A stretch of DNA of 56,787 nucleotides, taken from contig JAEPRB010000250.1 of NCBI GenBank assembly GCA_016758965.1, positions 1-56,787 on the forward strand, given 5' to 3'. Shown piece by piece: positions 33,714 through 46,361 of the stretch. The notes below the pieces were generated by a model that ran no database searches, was not told where the DNA came from, and worked only from the letters and a program-made list of their open reading frames with translations. This DNA is from Circinella minor. Its lineage: Eukaryota; Mucoromycota; Mucoromycetes; Mucorales; Lichtheimiaceae. The first letter of the stretch is position 1. Each line of letters starts with the position of its first letter. The translations under genes and the position numbers were made by a program.

Positions 33714-36700
33714 GGAGGAACAGTTAAACAGGTTTTATTTGAGTGTAAAAGAAGAAGAAAAGCAAAATAAAAAGTTAAAATAAAGTAAATAGTGGTGAAA
33801 TGGTATAAAGAAGAGGGAAGAAGATGGAAAAAACAAGATGAATTAGTTGGATTATTATAGTAGAAGGAGAAAGAAAGAAGGGGAAGTCAAAAGTAAGTGG
33901 AGAGATTGAGAATAAGTGTTAAATAATAACTATACGTCGGAGAAACAATGCTCTCTTTGTGTATTGTTGGGGGAGAAGACAGGAAAGGGGGTATTATCAA
34001 AATGAGGAGTTATGTATATATAATACATAATGAAAAAAAGGGGGGGAGGGTATAGATGTAAGTTGGAGAGAGGATGGTAATGATGAAGATGCATATTGCT
34101 TTGATGTGCTGAGCCCGTATTTTTTCCCTTTATTTCATTTCTGTAGCTATTACCGCTAATAGTAAATAATGTACATGATAAATCAGGGTTCTTTTAGTTG
34201 TTTGTTTTTTTGTATCTTTCTTATCGTAGTATAACTATTAGATATATATCTACTCATGAATTTGTTATACTAGTAATAATAATGATACGTAATAAACTTC
34301 AAAGGTGACCTTCAATTTATACCCATAGCCAATCAAATATAAAAAAAAAATAGAAGAAAGTTTTCTAAGAAAAAAATGCATACTGGCGCAAAAAAAATAT
34401 GTACAAACAAAACATTTATAGATGTCGATCTGTAAATGTATATCATACGCCATATATAAATAAGGTCTGTATAAATTTTTGTAAAGCGGGGTTTTTTTTA
34501 TAATAAAACCAGTATAATCATTCATTGGTTATTTAAAATCTTCTAAAAGTAGGTAATTCTTTCACCATTTCCAACTAAATAAAGAATTCTATCGATTCTT
34601 CTAAATTATCTGGGAAATACATTATATTTGGTAAAAGCAATATCATCATTACCGTTAGCTAAAACTTTCTCTTTTTCCCGATTACTTGGCTTTCTTCATT
34701 GATCACACGACAACAAGCGAATGTTATATACTGTATTTATAATCATTCTTCATTAGATGTTTTTCTTTTATTACCAACAGTAAACGAGAATTATCGATTT
34801 ATATGTGACTCGAACAAATTAATATATTGAATAGATAAATAAAATAATATTGAAAATAATTAAATTTTACCCTATGGGCAAGATAAAGTATTTTAAAAGT
34901 TGCATTACAGTGATCATCGTTAAGATTATACTTGGAAACTTCTTGTTGTTTCGTCGATGCAATGCATAACGAGAATATTATGCAATATACAATGTGATAA
35001 CTTCATATAGATACAATGATGTTATTATTATTATTATCAAAGCATGCTCTTCTTGCTACGTTGTTGACTCCTTTCGTTATTACTGTAGGCACTACTCATC
35101 TTATTAACTTTGTTACTATTGTCATGGTAATATGCATTTTCAATATATAAGACTATCTCTCACGTATAATAATAGTATCACTTTATATATATATATTTAT
35201 ATATATATGCTCATGATACTCTGAATTATAAATCGACAACCGCAGCAATTATATTTATAGTCTAATATAAACGTTCATTCAAATATTAATATGAATGGTT
35301 ATTTTATGTTATTTAATATATATCGAATATGTGTGAGAAAAAAGCACTCTCTTACGTTGATTGAGTATATGCAATCAGAATCATGTTATATATTATTTTA
35401 CAATATAAAAATTCATGCAAAAAAAATTCTATTTTTTTTTTCTATTTGTTTCAAGTATAAATCTAATAAATTATAATTATATGAATTGCTTTAATATCTC
35501 AATGCTAATGAGTAATATTTTATTATAATACATTTTTTTAATATGATAATTATAATAATAAAAACAAAAACGTGTTTAATTATAAGAAAACAAAGAAATG
35601 ATATAACATAAAAGAGAAAAAGAGAAAAAAGTTGGGGGAGTGAATTATAAATAATAGTATATTATCATCATGCCCCTATCCTCACCTATGATTTTAACAA
35701 TGATAAAATATACTAGTGAACCAACAATCTATAATTTCTTTTTATCAAAAAATACGTATTAATAAATTAAATAGATCGACAAAAAGGTTGAAACTATTTT
35801 ATTATTTAATTTTTCTCCTAAACGTCATTTATTAAATCGAGAATACATTTTTTGTCAATCAGAATTTATGTGGACAAGAGGATAATTGATAATAATAGTA
35901 GTAATAGTAACAGTAGTAGTCCAAATTCATATATGTATATAATATATTATTAAAACAAAGAAATTTCAAAGTGGGATAAAGTGAATTTTTTTCCTGGAGT
36001 ATGTAAAAAAAGAAAATAGAAACCCGTGCATGGTATCCGGATCAGCATCATCACAACCTTCAATCTTGCATTCCTGATCATTATTTTTAGCAGCATATAG
36101 ATCTATTGTAATCAAGTGAGTTTCATTCTTTTATAATTTCATGCATAACAGCGAAAAGATTATATTAAGGTTATCTTTCATAAAAATAAAAATAAAGAGA
36201 GAATGATCGAGAGAGAAAGAGAGAGATCACTCGCGTGATCAAATAATATAAAGAGAAGTATTTATAAAATGGTTTCTCTCCTGAATCTTTACAAAAGAGG
36301 AAGAAAAAAAAAGAAAAAGAAAGGGTGATCACCAGTTGTGGATTAGAAATGTCATACGTACCCACAAAAACCCTTACGTATCACCATGTCATCAAGTTTA
36401 TTAGGTGTACATATATCTTAAAAAAACGATCGCATTTTATATTTTTTACTATTTATTGTTTGTTAATATATATAGAACTACTAATAATATTTTCTGCATA
36501 AATATACAGTAATCGTCTTTTTTATCATTCGCAATTATATTTAAATTATGAATACTTTCTCGTTCTCATATATATTAATATATAACAATGATGATTACGA
36601 TTTTAAATTTAGCTTTCATTCTTCTTCTAATTTCCTAATTATTGATTGAACAATGGATGCGCATAGACAAATACGGTGATGAGTTATGTAACTCTTTTAT

Positions 36701-37612
36701 TAATGCTAATATATTTAACAATTTGTACAAAGGAAAGAATAAAATGTATACCATTTCGATACAAGAAGCGAACAAGAGTCAAGTTCTTTTGTCATTCTTT
36801 CATTCGGATTATTAGGTTAATAAGATGTTTTAAACCAACATATTTCTTCTTTAGCAAATACGGCTCTTTTGAAATTAGGCATATCTCTTTTATTATTATT
36901 ATATAATGTGTAGCACTTTGTGAATTTTTCTTTCGGCTGGATCCCCTGACGCTTAGGACACAATGCAGTATAGCGAATTAATCAAATAGCATATTTTCAC
37001 TAGATGTTTGCTTTAACATGAAGCTGTAAAATGTTTACAAAAGAGATATCCAATTCTTTATTTTACTAAATTATATATAAAAAAATATTAATTTTCCATC
37101 CCCTATGCCTAGAAACGCCAAGCATAACCTCTTCGTCCAATAAATGTATCTCAAATGACCTAGGATAATTTTTTATAAGAGTATTTTTTGTTTTATTAGG
37201 AAACTATTGTATATGTAAACAGGAACGCATGATTAACATAGGTTCTACAGGGTTTATATGAGAATATACGAAATATGTACAGTGACTGTAATTATCACTT
37301 ATTATATAAATACCATTCGAAGATATTTATAAAAAAAAAGAATATTATAGCGAGTACGTAGTAAGTATCAGCATTATCATCTTTACAAACTATATATACT
37401 CTATTTAAATGATGATTTATTAATATAGAGTTACTGGTGAGGATGACGAAACCTTAAAATATTTCCTAATTTGGTAATCCCTTCTTTTTTTTCGACTTTT
37501 TTTTATATGTATACTTCTTTCGTTTTCTTTTTTCTATCTCCTTCTCTTTCCATAAACCCTCACTCCCACTTCCCTTTTTTTAACAGGAATATCTATTACT
37601 ATTGTTATTATT
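33714..37612. other. Long intergenic region of 3.9 kb between divergent genes
   Basis: Between the starts of the GATA_AreA-domain gene (minus) and the ankyrin gene (plus). It contains A/G-rich leader-like sequence up to about 34050 and a block near 36020-36415 with less A/T and splice-like signals (see the findings). Otherwise it is AT-rich and stop-laden. No gene can be supported. Confidence 0.4.
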
Positions 37613-39161
37613 ATGCAAAACCGTATTACGAAATCATGCCAAAACCGACGTAGTTGTCGTGCCGACCGATTACGTGAATTACTTCAACTCACACCAGGAG
37701 ATTCGGTATTGTTAGATGCATGTAAAAGAAAAAAAGCAAAGGATGGTTCGTATACTTCTTTTTTTTTTTTTTAATTTAATAGTAAATTCAACGATAACAC
37801 AACATCTGGCTGTTATATAATAAAATTAAGGCTGAATTATTAAAAAAAAACTTTCCGTATGCGAAATATATAGTGGAGGCATTATTATCAGCATTTCCTT
37901 GTATTAATCCAGACACTGTACGCGATAATTATCTTCGAACACCATTACATGTTGCTTGTGGAAGACGAGATGATTTACAAGAAGCAACGTCAATAGCTCG
38001 AATACTTATTAATGGTGGATCCGATGTTAATAATGGAGTAGGTGATGTAGATGGATTACAACCAATGCATATGGGTAAGTAAAATATTATTGATCTATAA
38101 AGAATTCGTGAAAGAAAACTTATAAAAGGGAGGAAAGAGATAGTTATTTTATATATTATTTTTATTTTGAAAAACTTTCAAAAGATAAAAGCAAATTGAA
38201 AAGTGTTTTGATTATTATTATTACTATTATTATTATCTATAGCTGTTCTTGCTGGCAATATTCAATGTGTATTAATGCTTTTGGAAGAAGGTGAGCTTTA
38301 TTTCAATTTATCTCCCGTCTTTAATAGTTTCAATTGGATAGAAAGAAATGGGATGGGTTGTGAGTGAGTGGGTGTAATTTTTCTTTTTATCGTTTTGACG
38401 TACATATGCCTTGACCATTTTAGGGTTATATTCTCTTTTGTTTTTTTATTTATTATTTCAGGTGCCAGTATCCCAGCATCCGACCCCTTTCGATTAACAC
38501 CTTTATTGTTGGCAAAACTGAAAATGGATAATCTTCGACAAACACGATTAGCACTTTATCAAAAAGAAGATAATAATAAAAATATGGATGATGATGATGA
38601 TAGAGGAACAATGATGAATAGTAATGCGCAGCAAGAATATCAGGATCTACAATCGGTAATTTTTCTTTTACTAGTTCTCTGTTATAGTGCTACCCCGCAC
38701 CCCTCTTTTTTTTTTGTGGATTCCCAAATATCGTGCGAGTCGGGATTATTTTTATAGTTGCATAAAAAAAATTTTAGGATAAAAAAGCTAAATTAAATCC
38801 CCCCCATTGAACCTTGTTTTTTTTGGCATGATAATTTTAGATTACCCAGGTTTTAGTAACCCATTTAGCAAATAAGCACATTACAACATATGGTTCATCT
38901 ACACAAGATTGCAATCCACATTATCATGGCATATCGGATCAACTGTTTTCAAAAGAAAACAATAAAAATAAGAGTAGTAATTCTAATAAAATGATCGATT
39001 CAGAACAACAGTTAAACCAAGCCATTGTTAGCATTACTGATCAATTATCTGGTATTTGTGTTCAAGATAAACATGATAATGATCCATTAGTACAAGATGC
39101 TGTTAATGTATTGATGGAAAAAGTACGTAATCTCGGATTGGAAGAAACAGCTGTAAAATAG
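37613..39161 (+). CDS. Ankyrin-repeat protein, 5 exons
   Basis: The exons are 37613-37745, 37874-38074, 38243-38290, 38462-38655 and 38841-39161, giving 298 residues. The N-terminus is basic (CQNRRSCRADRLRELLQ). Ankyrin-type units follow: NYLRTPLHVACGRRDDLQEA (about residues 63-82) with ILINGGSDVNNG, then GLQPMHMAVLAGNIQCVLML with LEEGASIPASD (about 104-135), then a weaker RLTPLLLAKLKMDNL unit. The TPLHVA and G-A/N loops are typical of the fold. The rest is an acidic Asp run (MDDDDDR), then a helical C-terminal region ending LMEKVRNLGLEETAVK. Such proteins usually mediate protein contacts; no partner is visible here. The TAACAG just upstream of the ATG could be an acceptor, so an untranslated or short 5' exon may exist. 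Confidence 0.85.
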
Positions 39162-40530
39162 CTAATGCATTCGCAAAAAAAAAAGACCAAGCCTTATTAT
39201 ATACAAACATTTACATATTCCCTTGCTTTTCCTTTCTCTTTCTCTCTTTCTCTTTAACATATGTCTATATAACCGATGTTTCATTTAATTTTTTCTGTCC
39301 AAAAAAAAAAGACCTGAATTTATGTAATTTTCTTTTTTTTATTTCGCGCGGATTACGATCCTTTTCCTCACTTCCTCTATCTTGTGTATATACTATTATT
39401 TAGAAAATGAAAATGAAAATAAAAAATGATAATAATAAAAAAATACATGAAAACCATAAAGACAATAAAAAAAGAAATTAAGAATTCCATGGTGATACAT
39501 AATTATATAATGTAACAAATATATTATCTCTATGACAACATAAGTGTGTATGTGTAATTAAAGTTTATCGATAGCAACAAGAGTTATCCATTCCATGTCC
39601 CCATGTAATTCCCATCGACCTTTTTATAATTAATGTGGGAAGTAAATTATTTTACCGCGTCAGATATAGAGGGAACTGTTGAAACTATTGTAGTTACCAT
39701 TATTGATGACAGACAGCATATATACTTTGCGTGAGAAGAAACTTACTATTATTATTATAAAAAAAAAGGTCAGAGCTCAGTTGAATGACAGATAGCTTTA
39801 ATGAAGTTTTGCTTCATTGACAAGTAACAGAAAATTTTAAGATAAATTCTGATAAACTTTGTAATTTTGTGTAGGACAAATATGGTCATGACATGCTAAT
39901 ACCGAAAATTTGTATTACAATGGCCCTGATTACTTTTCTTTTTATTTATCGTTCTCAGAACCCAAGTTAAGTAGGATGTATTCATTTTATCGCTATTAAA
40001 TATACTATAAAACAGTATATATAAGCTTTTATTGTTTAAATAGAAGAATGTTAAGGGATAAACAGAGGCGATTTTGAATATTTTTTATACACTCTCATAG
40101 AGCAGCTTAGAAAAATAGTGCTGCTTGGTTTTGTGAAGAGAAAGTCTAGAGTAGGGATCCTAGGCTAGAGGCCATATTAAACAAAATGTTTACCTTGTGT
40201 CACCATCTAAAGCAGCTTTGTTTGTGCTTCATAAAACACCCATTTTTCTCTCTCTTATTTTTTTTACTATAATTAATACTGCCAAGGTTGTGATCGGGTT
40301 CCGCTTACCTTTAAAATAAACACATCTTTGCTGTTTTATATAATAAACTCAATATTATATAAGACATATAACTCATACACACTCCTTAAAAAATAACTTT
40401 TCGTGAGGGGGCAGAACTGGTTTCTTCTTTTCTCTTCTTTTACTTTCACTTTTTTATTTTATTTCCTTTTTCCTTTTTGTTTATTTTTTAATTTTTTTTA
40501 ATTTCATTTTGTTTTTCTTCAACAGAAACC
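39162..40530. other. Intergenic, no gene seen
   Basis: About 1.37 kb. The last 130 bases before the next ATG are a T-rich, C-containing leader of the type seen before other genes here. No other signal is visible. Confidence 0.4.
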
Positions 40531-42233
40531 ATGACGGGTAAAAATTCTAACAATCAGCGTAACAGTAAAGGGAAAACAAATGGCAAGAAATCAAAACGAA
40601 ATTTACAACAACAACAAAGTAATAATAATAATAATAGTAATAGCAGTAACGAATATTATTCTGGTAATTTTTTTGTTTTTATTTTTGCGTGACAACAACT
40701 GCAACTACCACAAAGAAAACGACGTGCCTTTTTAGCTCTCCCTTGTTTTATTCATATTTCACGCATTAATTAAGTTTATCTTTCAAATATTAACATGTTT
40801 TTTTTCCGCCCGGGGGGGGGGTTAACTTTAAATAATAGCCGTTATAAAAACACCAAATACAAAGGAAAAATTATCTAATAAAACAAAATCCTCATCAACA
40901 AAAAGAACAATACATGATATATCCTATGCATCTGTCCAAAGGACATCCCCATTTCCTGCAAGAGGTGATAACTCCAAGGTAAAAAAAAAATGCTGTGAAT
41001 AATTCTTTCAGACTTAAAATAGATCTCAATAACTAATGTACCCTATATATCTATATACCTAACAAAAATTTTACATAATAAACACGTAGAGTATCTTGGT
41101 AGGTAAACTTCTCCCTATAAAAGCACTATGGTGTGTGTGTGTGTGTGTGTGTTTTGAAATTTATTATGTTAGGGAGAAACAATTTTATATATACTAACCC
41201 AATAATAAATAACAATAATAATTTTAATCTTAATTATATATAGCAAATCATCACCACATTGATAAATCGTGTCTTAACAGTTTTCATCTTGATTGTTGTT
41301 ACTTATTATATTTTGCGAGGTTGCGATACTACTAAGACCAAAAACGGACAATGTACAGCCTTTGATCCAATCAAACAAGATATTGACCGAATACTTGAAC
41401 ATGACAAGTACAGAATTCATGTTGAACCTTATACAGATTCTATGCGTGAATGGTATGATAATTGGAAAGTCCCAGATCATGTACAGAAACTACAATCGGT
41501 TGTTGAACCCTATACTGGTTCCATACATGAATGGTATATTAATTGGCAAGTATTAGACCAAGCAGAAAAAGTACAATCAGTTGTTGAACCTTTTACTGGT
41601 TCTATACGTGAATGGTATGATCATTGGGAAGTATCGGACCGAGCACAAAAATTCCAATCCGTTGCTTTGGATCGGGCTACCATCGCATTGGATCGGGCCA
41701 AATCATTGCATGCAAAAACATTGGATCATGCCAAAGACATTCAAACCGTATTTGCTTTTTATTTTAACAATGATAATAATCCAACAGCATCAGATAATGA
41801 CAGTGACGAAGATGATTACTATTCTGCAACCATGACGCCTTATGAAACACAATTACCTCATAAAGAAATTCAAGCTATTCTTACAGCAGCAACACAAGCA
41901 AGGACTAAACTAGATGACCAATTAAGACGCATTCAACGACAATTATTGAATCGATTTAATAAGAAAAAGACAAGTGTAACGGTTCGTCAAATTGGGGAAG
42001 AAATAAAAAATGATATGGAGGTGTTACGCAAAAATGCAGAACAACAAGTGATTCAACATGTCAAGGCGGTTCAAAAGACAGTAGATGATGAGACGGAATT
42101 AACGGCTATCCGTCAAGCTGAACGAGCTGGTATTGTTGAAGTACATAAATCAGATCTTTTGATTCATGAGATTCGTTTGGAAATTGATCAACACATTGAT
42201 GCTGTATCAACACGTAAAGCAAGACGACGATAA
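40531..42233 (+). CDS. Single-pass membrane protein with three 27-residue repeats and a coiled coil
   Basis: The exons are 40531-40663, 40839-40978 and 41244-42233, giving 420 residues. Residues 1-90 are basic and Asn/Gln/Lys-rich. Residues 97-115 form one membrane helix (VLTVFILIVVTYYIL). Residues 151-231 are three tandem 27-residue repeats that begin VEPYTDSMREWY, VEPYTGSIHEWY and VEPFTGSIREWY, each ending QSV. A further partial stretch reads LDRATIALDRAK. An acidic linker (DNDSDEDDYYS) leads to a helical, charged C-terminal region with coiled-coil character (about 290-420), ending RKARRR. With a cytosolic basic N-terminus, the repeats would face the lumen or exterior (type II). I know no family with this repeat. 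Membrane-remodelling or organelle-tether roles are speculation. Confidence 0.75.
41131..41152. repeat. (GT)11 microsatellite in an intron
   Basis: Eleven GT units within intron 2 (40979-41243) of the 27-residue-repeat gene. Confidence 0.9.
41421..41663 (+). repeat. Three tandem 81-bp coding repeats
   Basis: Units start at 41421, 41502 and 41583, each beginning GTTGAACC. The spacing is exactly 81 bases, so each copy encodes 27 residues in frame. The copies differ at many positions, mostly silent or conservative, which points to selection on the protein. Confidence 0.88.
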
Positions 42234-42640
42234 TATCAGATTATTGCCGATTTATATGTAATTAATAACAACAACAACAACAACAACAACCAAAATAAAT
42301 TATCTATGCAACATTTTTTATATTCTCAAAATCTTGTTGTGAATTATATATATGCATTTATATATATAATAAAATAAATAAAAAAAATAGTATATATTAA
42401 AAAAATAGGTAGTAATATAACCAGTCATTATTTAATTAACAATAAAAAAACTAGTATGTATATATAATATAAACCAAGATAAATATATGTATATATGCAT
42501 GTGTACGTAGGTGGGTGTATGGATGTTGTGTAATATGGTAGTAATAGTTGTTAGAGTATAGTGGTAAGTACGTAGATATTATAAAAGTAAAAAATTAAGT
42601 GATAATGATAGTAAAAAAAAAGTACGGAATATTTATGGAA
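42234..42640. other. Convergent intergenic region with (AAC)8
   Basis: About 400 bases between two convergent gene ends. It contains AAC x8 at 42267-42290 and AATAAA-type sequences usable as polyadenylation signals. No gene is present. Confidence 0.5.
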
Positions 42641-45600
42641 TTAATAAGAACAAGTACAAGCAAATTTGCCCATGTAATAGCAAAGCACCATTGCAAGAAA
42701 TACCACAGCTAATTGCTGTCCATTAAATGTGAGTTCATCAGATATGATGATAATATTGTTGTTCTGTACACAAAATAAGAAAAAAAAAACAGGTTTGTTA
42801 CAAATTAGACACATACTATTTTTTCTACTTTTACGTATATAAAGTTAAGATAATTTACCTGATGACTCTGAGGCACTAACATATATCCCTTTGGGACTTG
42901 AAATGTACCCGATCCTGTAGAAATATGTGAAAATTGTGTTGGAGACATTGGGACTTGTCCCTCTGGTAATGCTTGTCCTATCGATTGTAATGGATGTAAA
43001 GGATGATTCAAAAGTGAATGAGACGGGGATGGTGGTGTCACAGGAGATACTGGTTGTTGTTGTTGTTGTTGCTCAGCTTGTTCTTTTGTTGCTGTTGTTG
43101 TAACAACTTCTTCATGCGTGGGTTCCGACGGTGCTGCTGATGTACCCTCTGGGTGATGCTGTGTCGATGATGATGGTACAGATTGCTTTGATTTCTCTTG
43201 TACTTTAACACTTTCTTTTTCTTTTTTCTCTTTGGATGGGATTTTAATCGGCTTGAGCGATGCTGACTTTGATTCTTTTCCAACCACATTTCTCTTTGTT
43301 TGTCGATTATCCGTCGTTAACAAGACAACAACCCGTTTTCCTTCCATTTCTGAACTAGTTGTATAAATTCGTACACTTTTATGGTCCGACGTCATTTCCA
43401 CGCGCGTTCCACCTGTTGGAGACACCTTGATATCGAACTGCCCAGAATAGACCGATTTGTGCACCCGAATGTCTGTGCACCATCCGGACTTTCGTTGACG
43501 ATATGCGTGGGATGGCTCGTGCTTTGCAATAAATGAAACTTGATATGAACCTGTCTTTGTTTCAAATTCTTCTTCCACCACTTTACCAGCTACTCGTCGA
43601 ATATAGGGAGGACAACCATATTTCTCAAGATAGTTGTTGACATTGTAAACGGAAGCCAGTAATTCATCTTGCAATATTTGAGCCGCATTATGAGGAACAT
43701 GACATTTGTAATCCATGTTACACACCATGGTTACATTGACAGATTTTGTACGCCCACGGTCATCCAGATTGGGAGAAAACACCCACCCATATAAATCAGT
43801 ATGACCTCGAAGTCCTGAAGTATTGTTGGTCATTGGATCATTAACACTTGTACTTGCCGTATAAATGGTACCATTGGCAGAATTAGTTTCAATACTGGTA
43901 ATAGCTGAAATGTCACAATTTGTAATAGGGAACATATTACGCAATGACCAATGAACTAAATATTCCTTTTGACTAAATCGCTCTACAACACGCCCATTTT
44001 CGAATCGTTCGTCCCCTTTTAGATATACATGTTAGTATAAAAAACACGGAAACATGAACGTGCAGAATAGTAGTTTGGATGTTGGAAAGCAAATAAGAAA
44101 ATAAAAACTTACAAACTTTTCGTGCCCCATAACAATGGACTAGAGAACATAATTGCTCTGCAGTCCATCCTCCTTCAATGATACCATCAGCACGTAAATA
44201 AGGTAGAGATGAGCGATCAGGTAACGTTTTAATGTAAAGTTTCACACCATCATTTTCTCCTTTACTCGTCCAACTATCTAAAGATGAGGAAAGCCGTTTT
44301 AATAAATCTATACTTTCCGTCTTTTTATTTGGGTGACGATGCGATGGATATAAGTGTCGTTTTAATGGTTGCTGTGGTTGCGACTTCTGTAACTGGTGTA
44401 GTTGTTGTTGTTGCTGTGATGGCACTTGATTTTGTTGACTTGGGATAGTAGGAGATGGAACTGGTACATCATCTGGCTCTCTATCAGAAATATCACTATT
44501 ATCTGCAAATGTGATATGTTTTCGTTGTGGCCTATTATTTATTGGATAAGTTGTAGTTTCATCTACCAATATAGAATGTTGTGAATTCGAAGATCGTTGA
44601 GAGGATGTTGGTGATGGATTGTATAACATGGAAGGTGATTCAAAACTTTGTTGACTTGATGAAGCATGTTGTTGAGTAAGAATTCTACATAGGATAATAA
44701 TTTTTTTTTGTCAGTTAGTATGTCGTCGAGTAATATATTTATTATTATTATTATTGCTACTTTATTACCTATGCGGTTTCGTGGACGCAGGTGGTGGTGG
44801 TTCCAGTGTATTACCGTCACCAGCAGTTTTAGTACTAAAAACAGAAGGTCGTGATACATATTGAGAAGATTTCTTCTGAGAACGCATTCGATCTGCTTTC
44901 TTTTGTAAATAATCATTAATAGCAGCAATGGCTAATGGACGTCGTGCTAATGATTTTTTTGCAAATCCTGGAACCCAACCCTTCATATTTTCTTGAATAA
45001 CAAAAGTCACTCTTGTTGCGGGATTCGCACTACCGCGAATGGGTTCTAGAATCCAACCTTGAAGCTAATAATAAAAAGTTAATTTTAGTTACATAGTATT
45101 CGATGCAAAAAAAAAAAATAAAGAATCTTTATCCATGTGAGTAAAAAAAGGGTGCCTTAATGAAATTATAATCTACCTTAATTTGTGCACGGACTCTTCC
45201 AGGGATTTTAGGGATACGAGGTGATTCAACACTCGTGCATGCAAAAATAATGGCACCATCATGAGTACATTCAATCTTCTCAATAAGTGATAAATCTCGT
45301 GGTCTATAAATAAATATATATTTTTATAGGCAGGTTGTTGATTGTCATCAGCAATGGTAACGTCGTACACATAATTATATAAAATTAAATATCCACTTGG
45401 GACAACACAGAAAAAAATTTATACAATAATTACTTGGAAGTTGCGGTTGCTTTGGTGACTTCATATGTCAATGAGGTTGTTTCATTAAGATTCTCAATAA
45501 GATTGCCATCTTCAAAACTTATTTATATATATATATATAAAAAGAAATCCCAATATGAATTAATTTATATCAATATCAATATAACTACTATTATTGTTAT

Positions 45601-46361
45601 TATTACTAATCATTATCGTCACTATTGATGTTACTTCTATTGCTATTTTTATTGTTAGTATATAAATATAAATCAACTTACTTTTCATCCCATAATCGAC
45701 GCATGCCAATAACATAGAAAATCGACTGAGGTGAAAATCCTTGAATAATTGCTTGACCTTTAAATAAAGGAGTTTTATCTGCTTTATTCACACCATTCTT
45801 CATATGGACCACCACGCCGCTTTTATGTTTTAATGCCTTTTTCCATCCATCATCACGAACCACTTGCTTTAATGTTGCAAGAGCATTATCAGCTTGAAAA
45901 CAATGATAAGCAGGTGATGATAACATTGGGTCCATGAATCCTCCATTACCATTATTTGATGATGATGATGATAAAGAAGTGGGTGATCGTAATGGGAATA
46001 AGGAAGATAATTTACTCGTCGCGCTAGTACCAAATCCACTACTATTGTTGTTGCCAAAATGATGGTGCACATGTAATGTATCATCTTCATCTTCACTAAA
46101 AATTATTCCACTAGTACTTTTATTGTTAGATTCTGAAGAGTGATATTTTGCTGATGTTGCAGTAGGTGATGATATACGATTTTCATTGCCTGCATTTGCA
46201 GCGGCTCCAAGACTAGGTGAGTTTGTTACTACGGTAAATTGATCATCCCAATCATATTCGTCAGGGCCAAGGGCAAGTAGTGAAGGAGGTGCTGGTAGGC
46301 GTGTTGCAATCTTTTGTTGTTTTTGCTGTTGTCTCATGGGTTCAATGATTGGATGGGGCAT
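42641..46361 (-). CDS. Tandem START-domain protein with a C-terminal membrane anchor
   Basis: The exons on the minus strand are 46361-45682, 45517-45434, 45303-45177, 45064-44769, 44684-44113, 44015-42859 and 42763-42641, for 1,012 residues. START domain 1 covers about residues 152-358: DDGWKKALKHKSGVVVHMKN, PLFKGQAIIQGFSPQSIFYV, RRLWDENFEDG, and a C-terminal helix after VPGFAKKSLARRPL. START domain 2 (about 519-745) repeats the layout: DGVKLYIKTLP, ADGIIEGGWTAEQL, VWDERFENGRVVE, and DELLASVYNVNNYLEKYG. A beta-rich segment (about 748-840) and a disordered Ser/Gln/Pro linker follow. The last 26 residues form one helix (LAVVFLAMVLCYYMG) and a short CTCSY tail, as in tail-anchored proteins. START folds bind sterols or other lipids, so a lipid-transfer role at a membrane contact is inferred. 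Lipid and membrane are not known. All frames join without stops. Confidence 0.87.
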
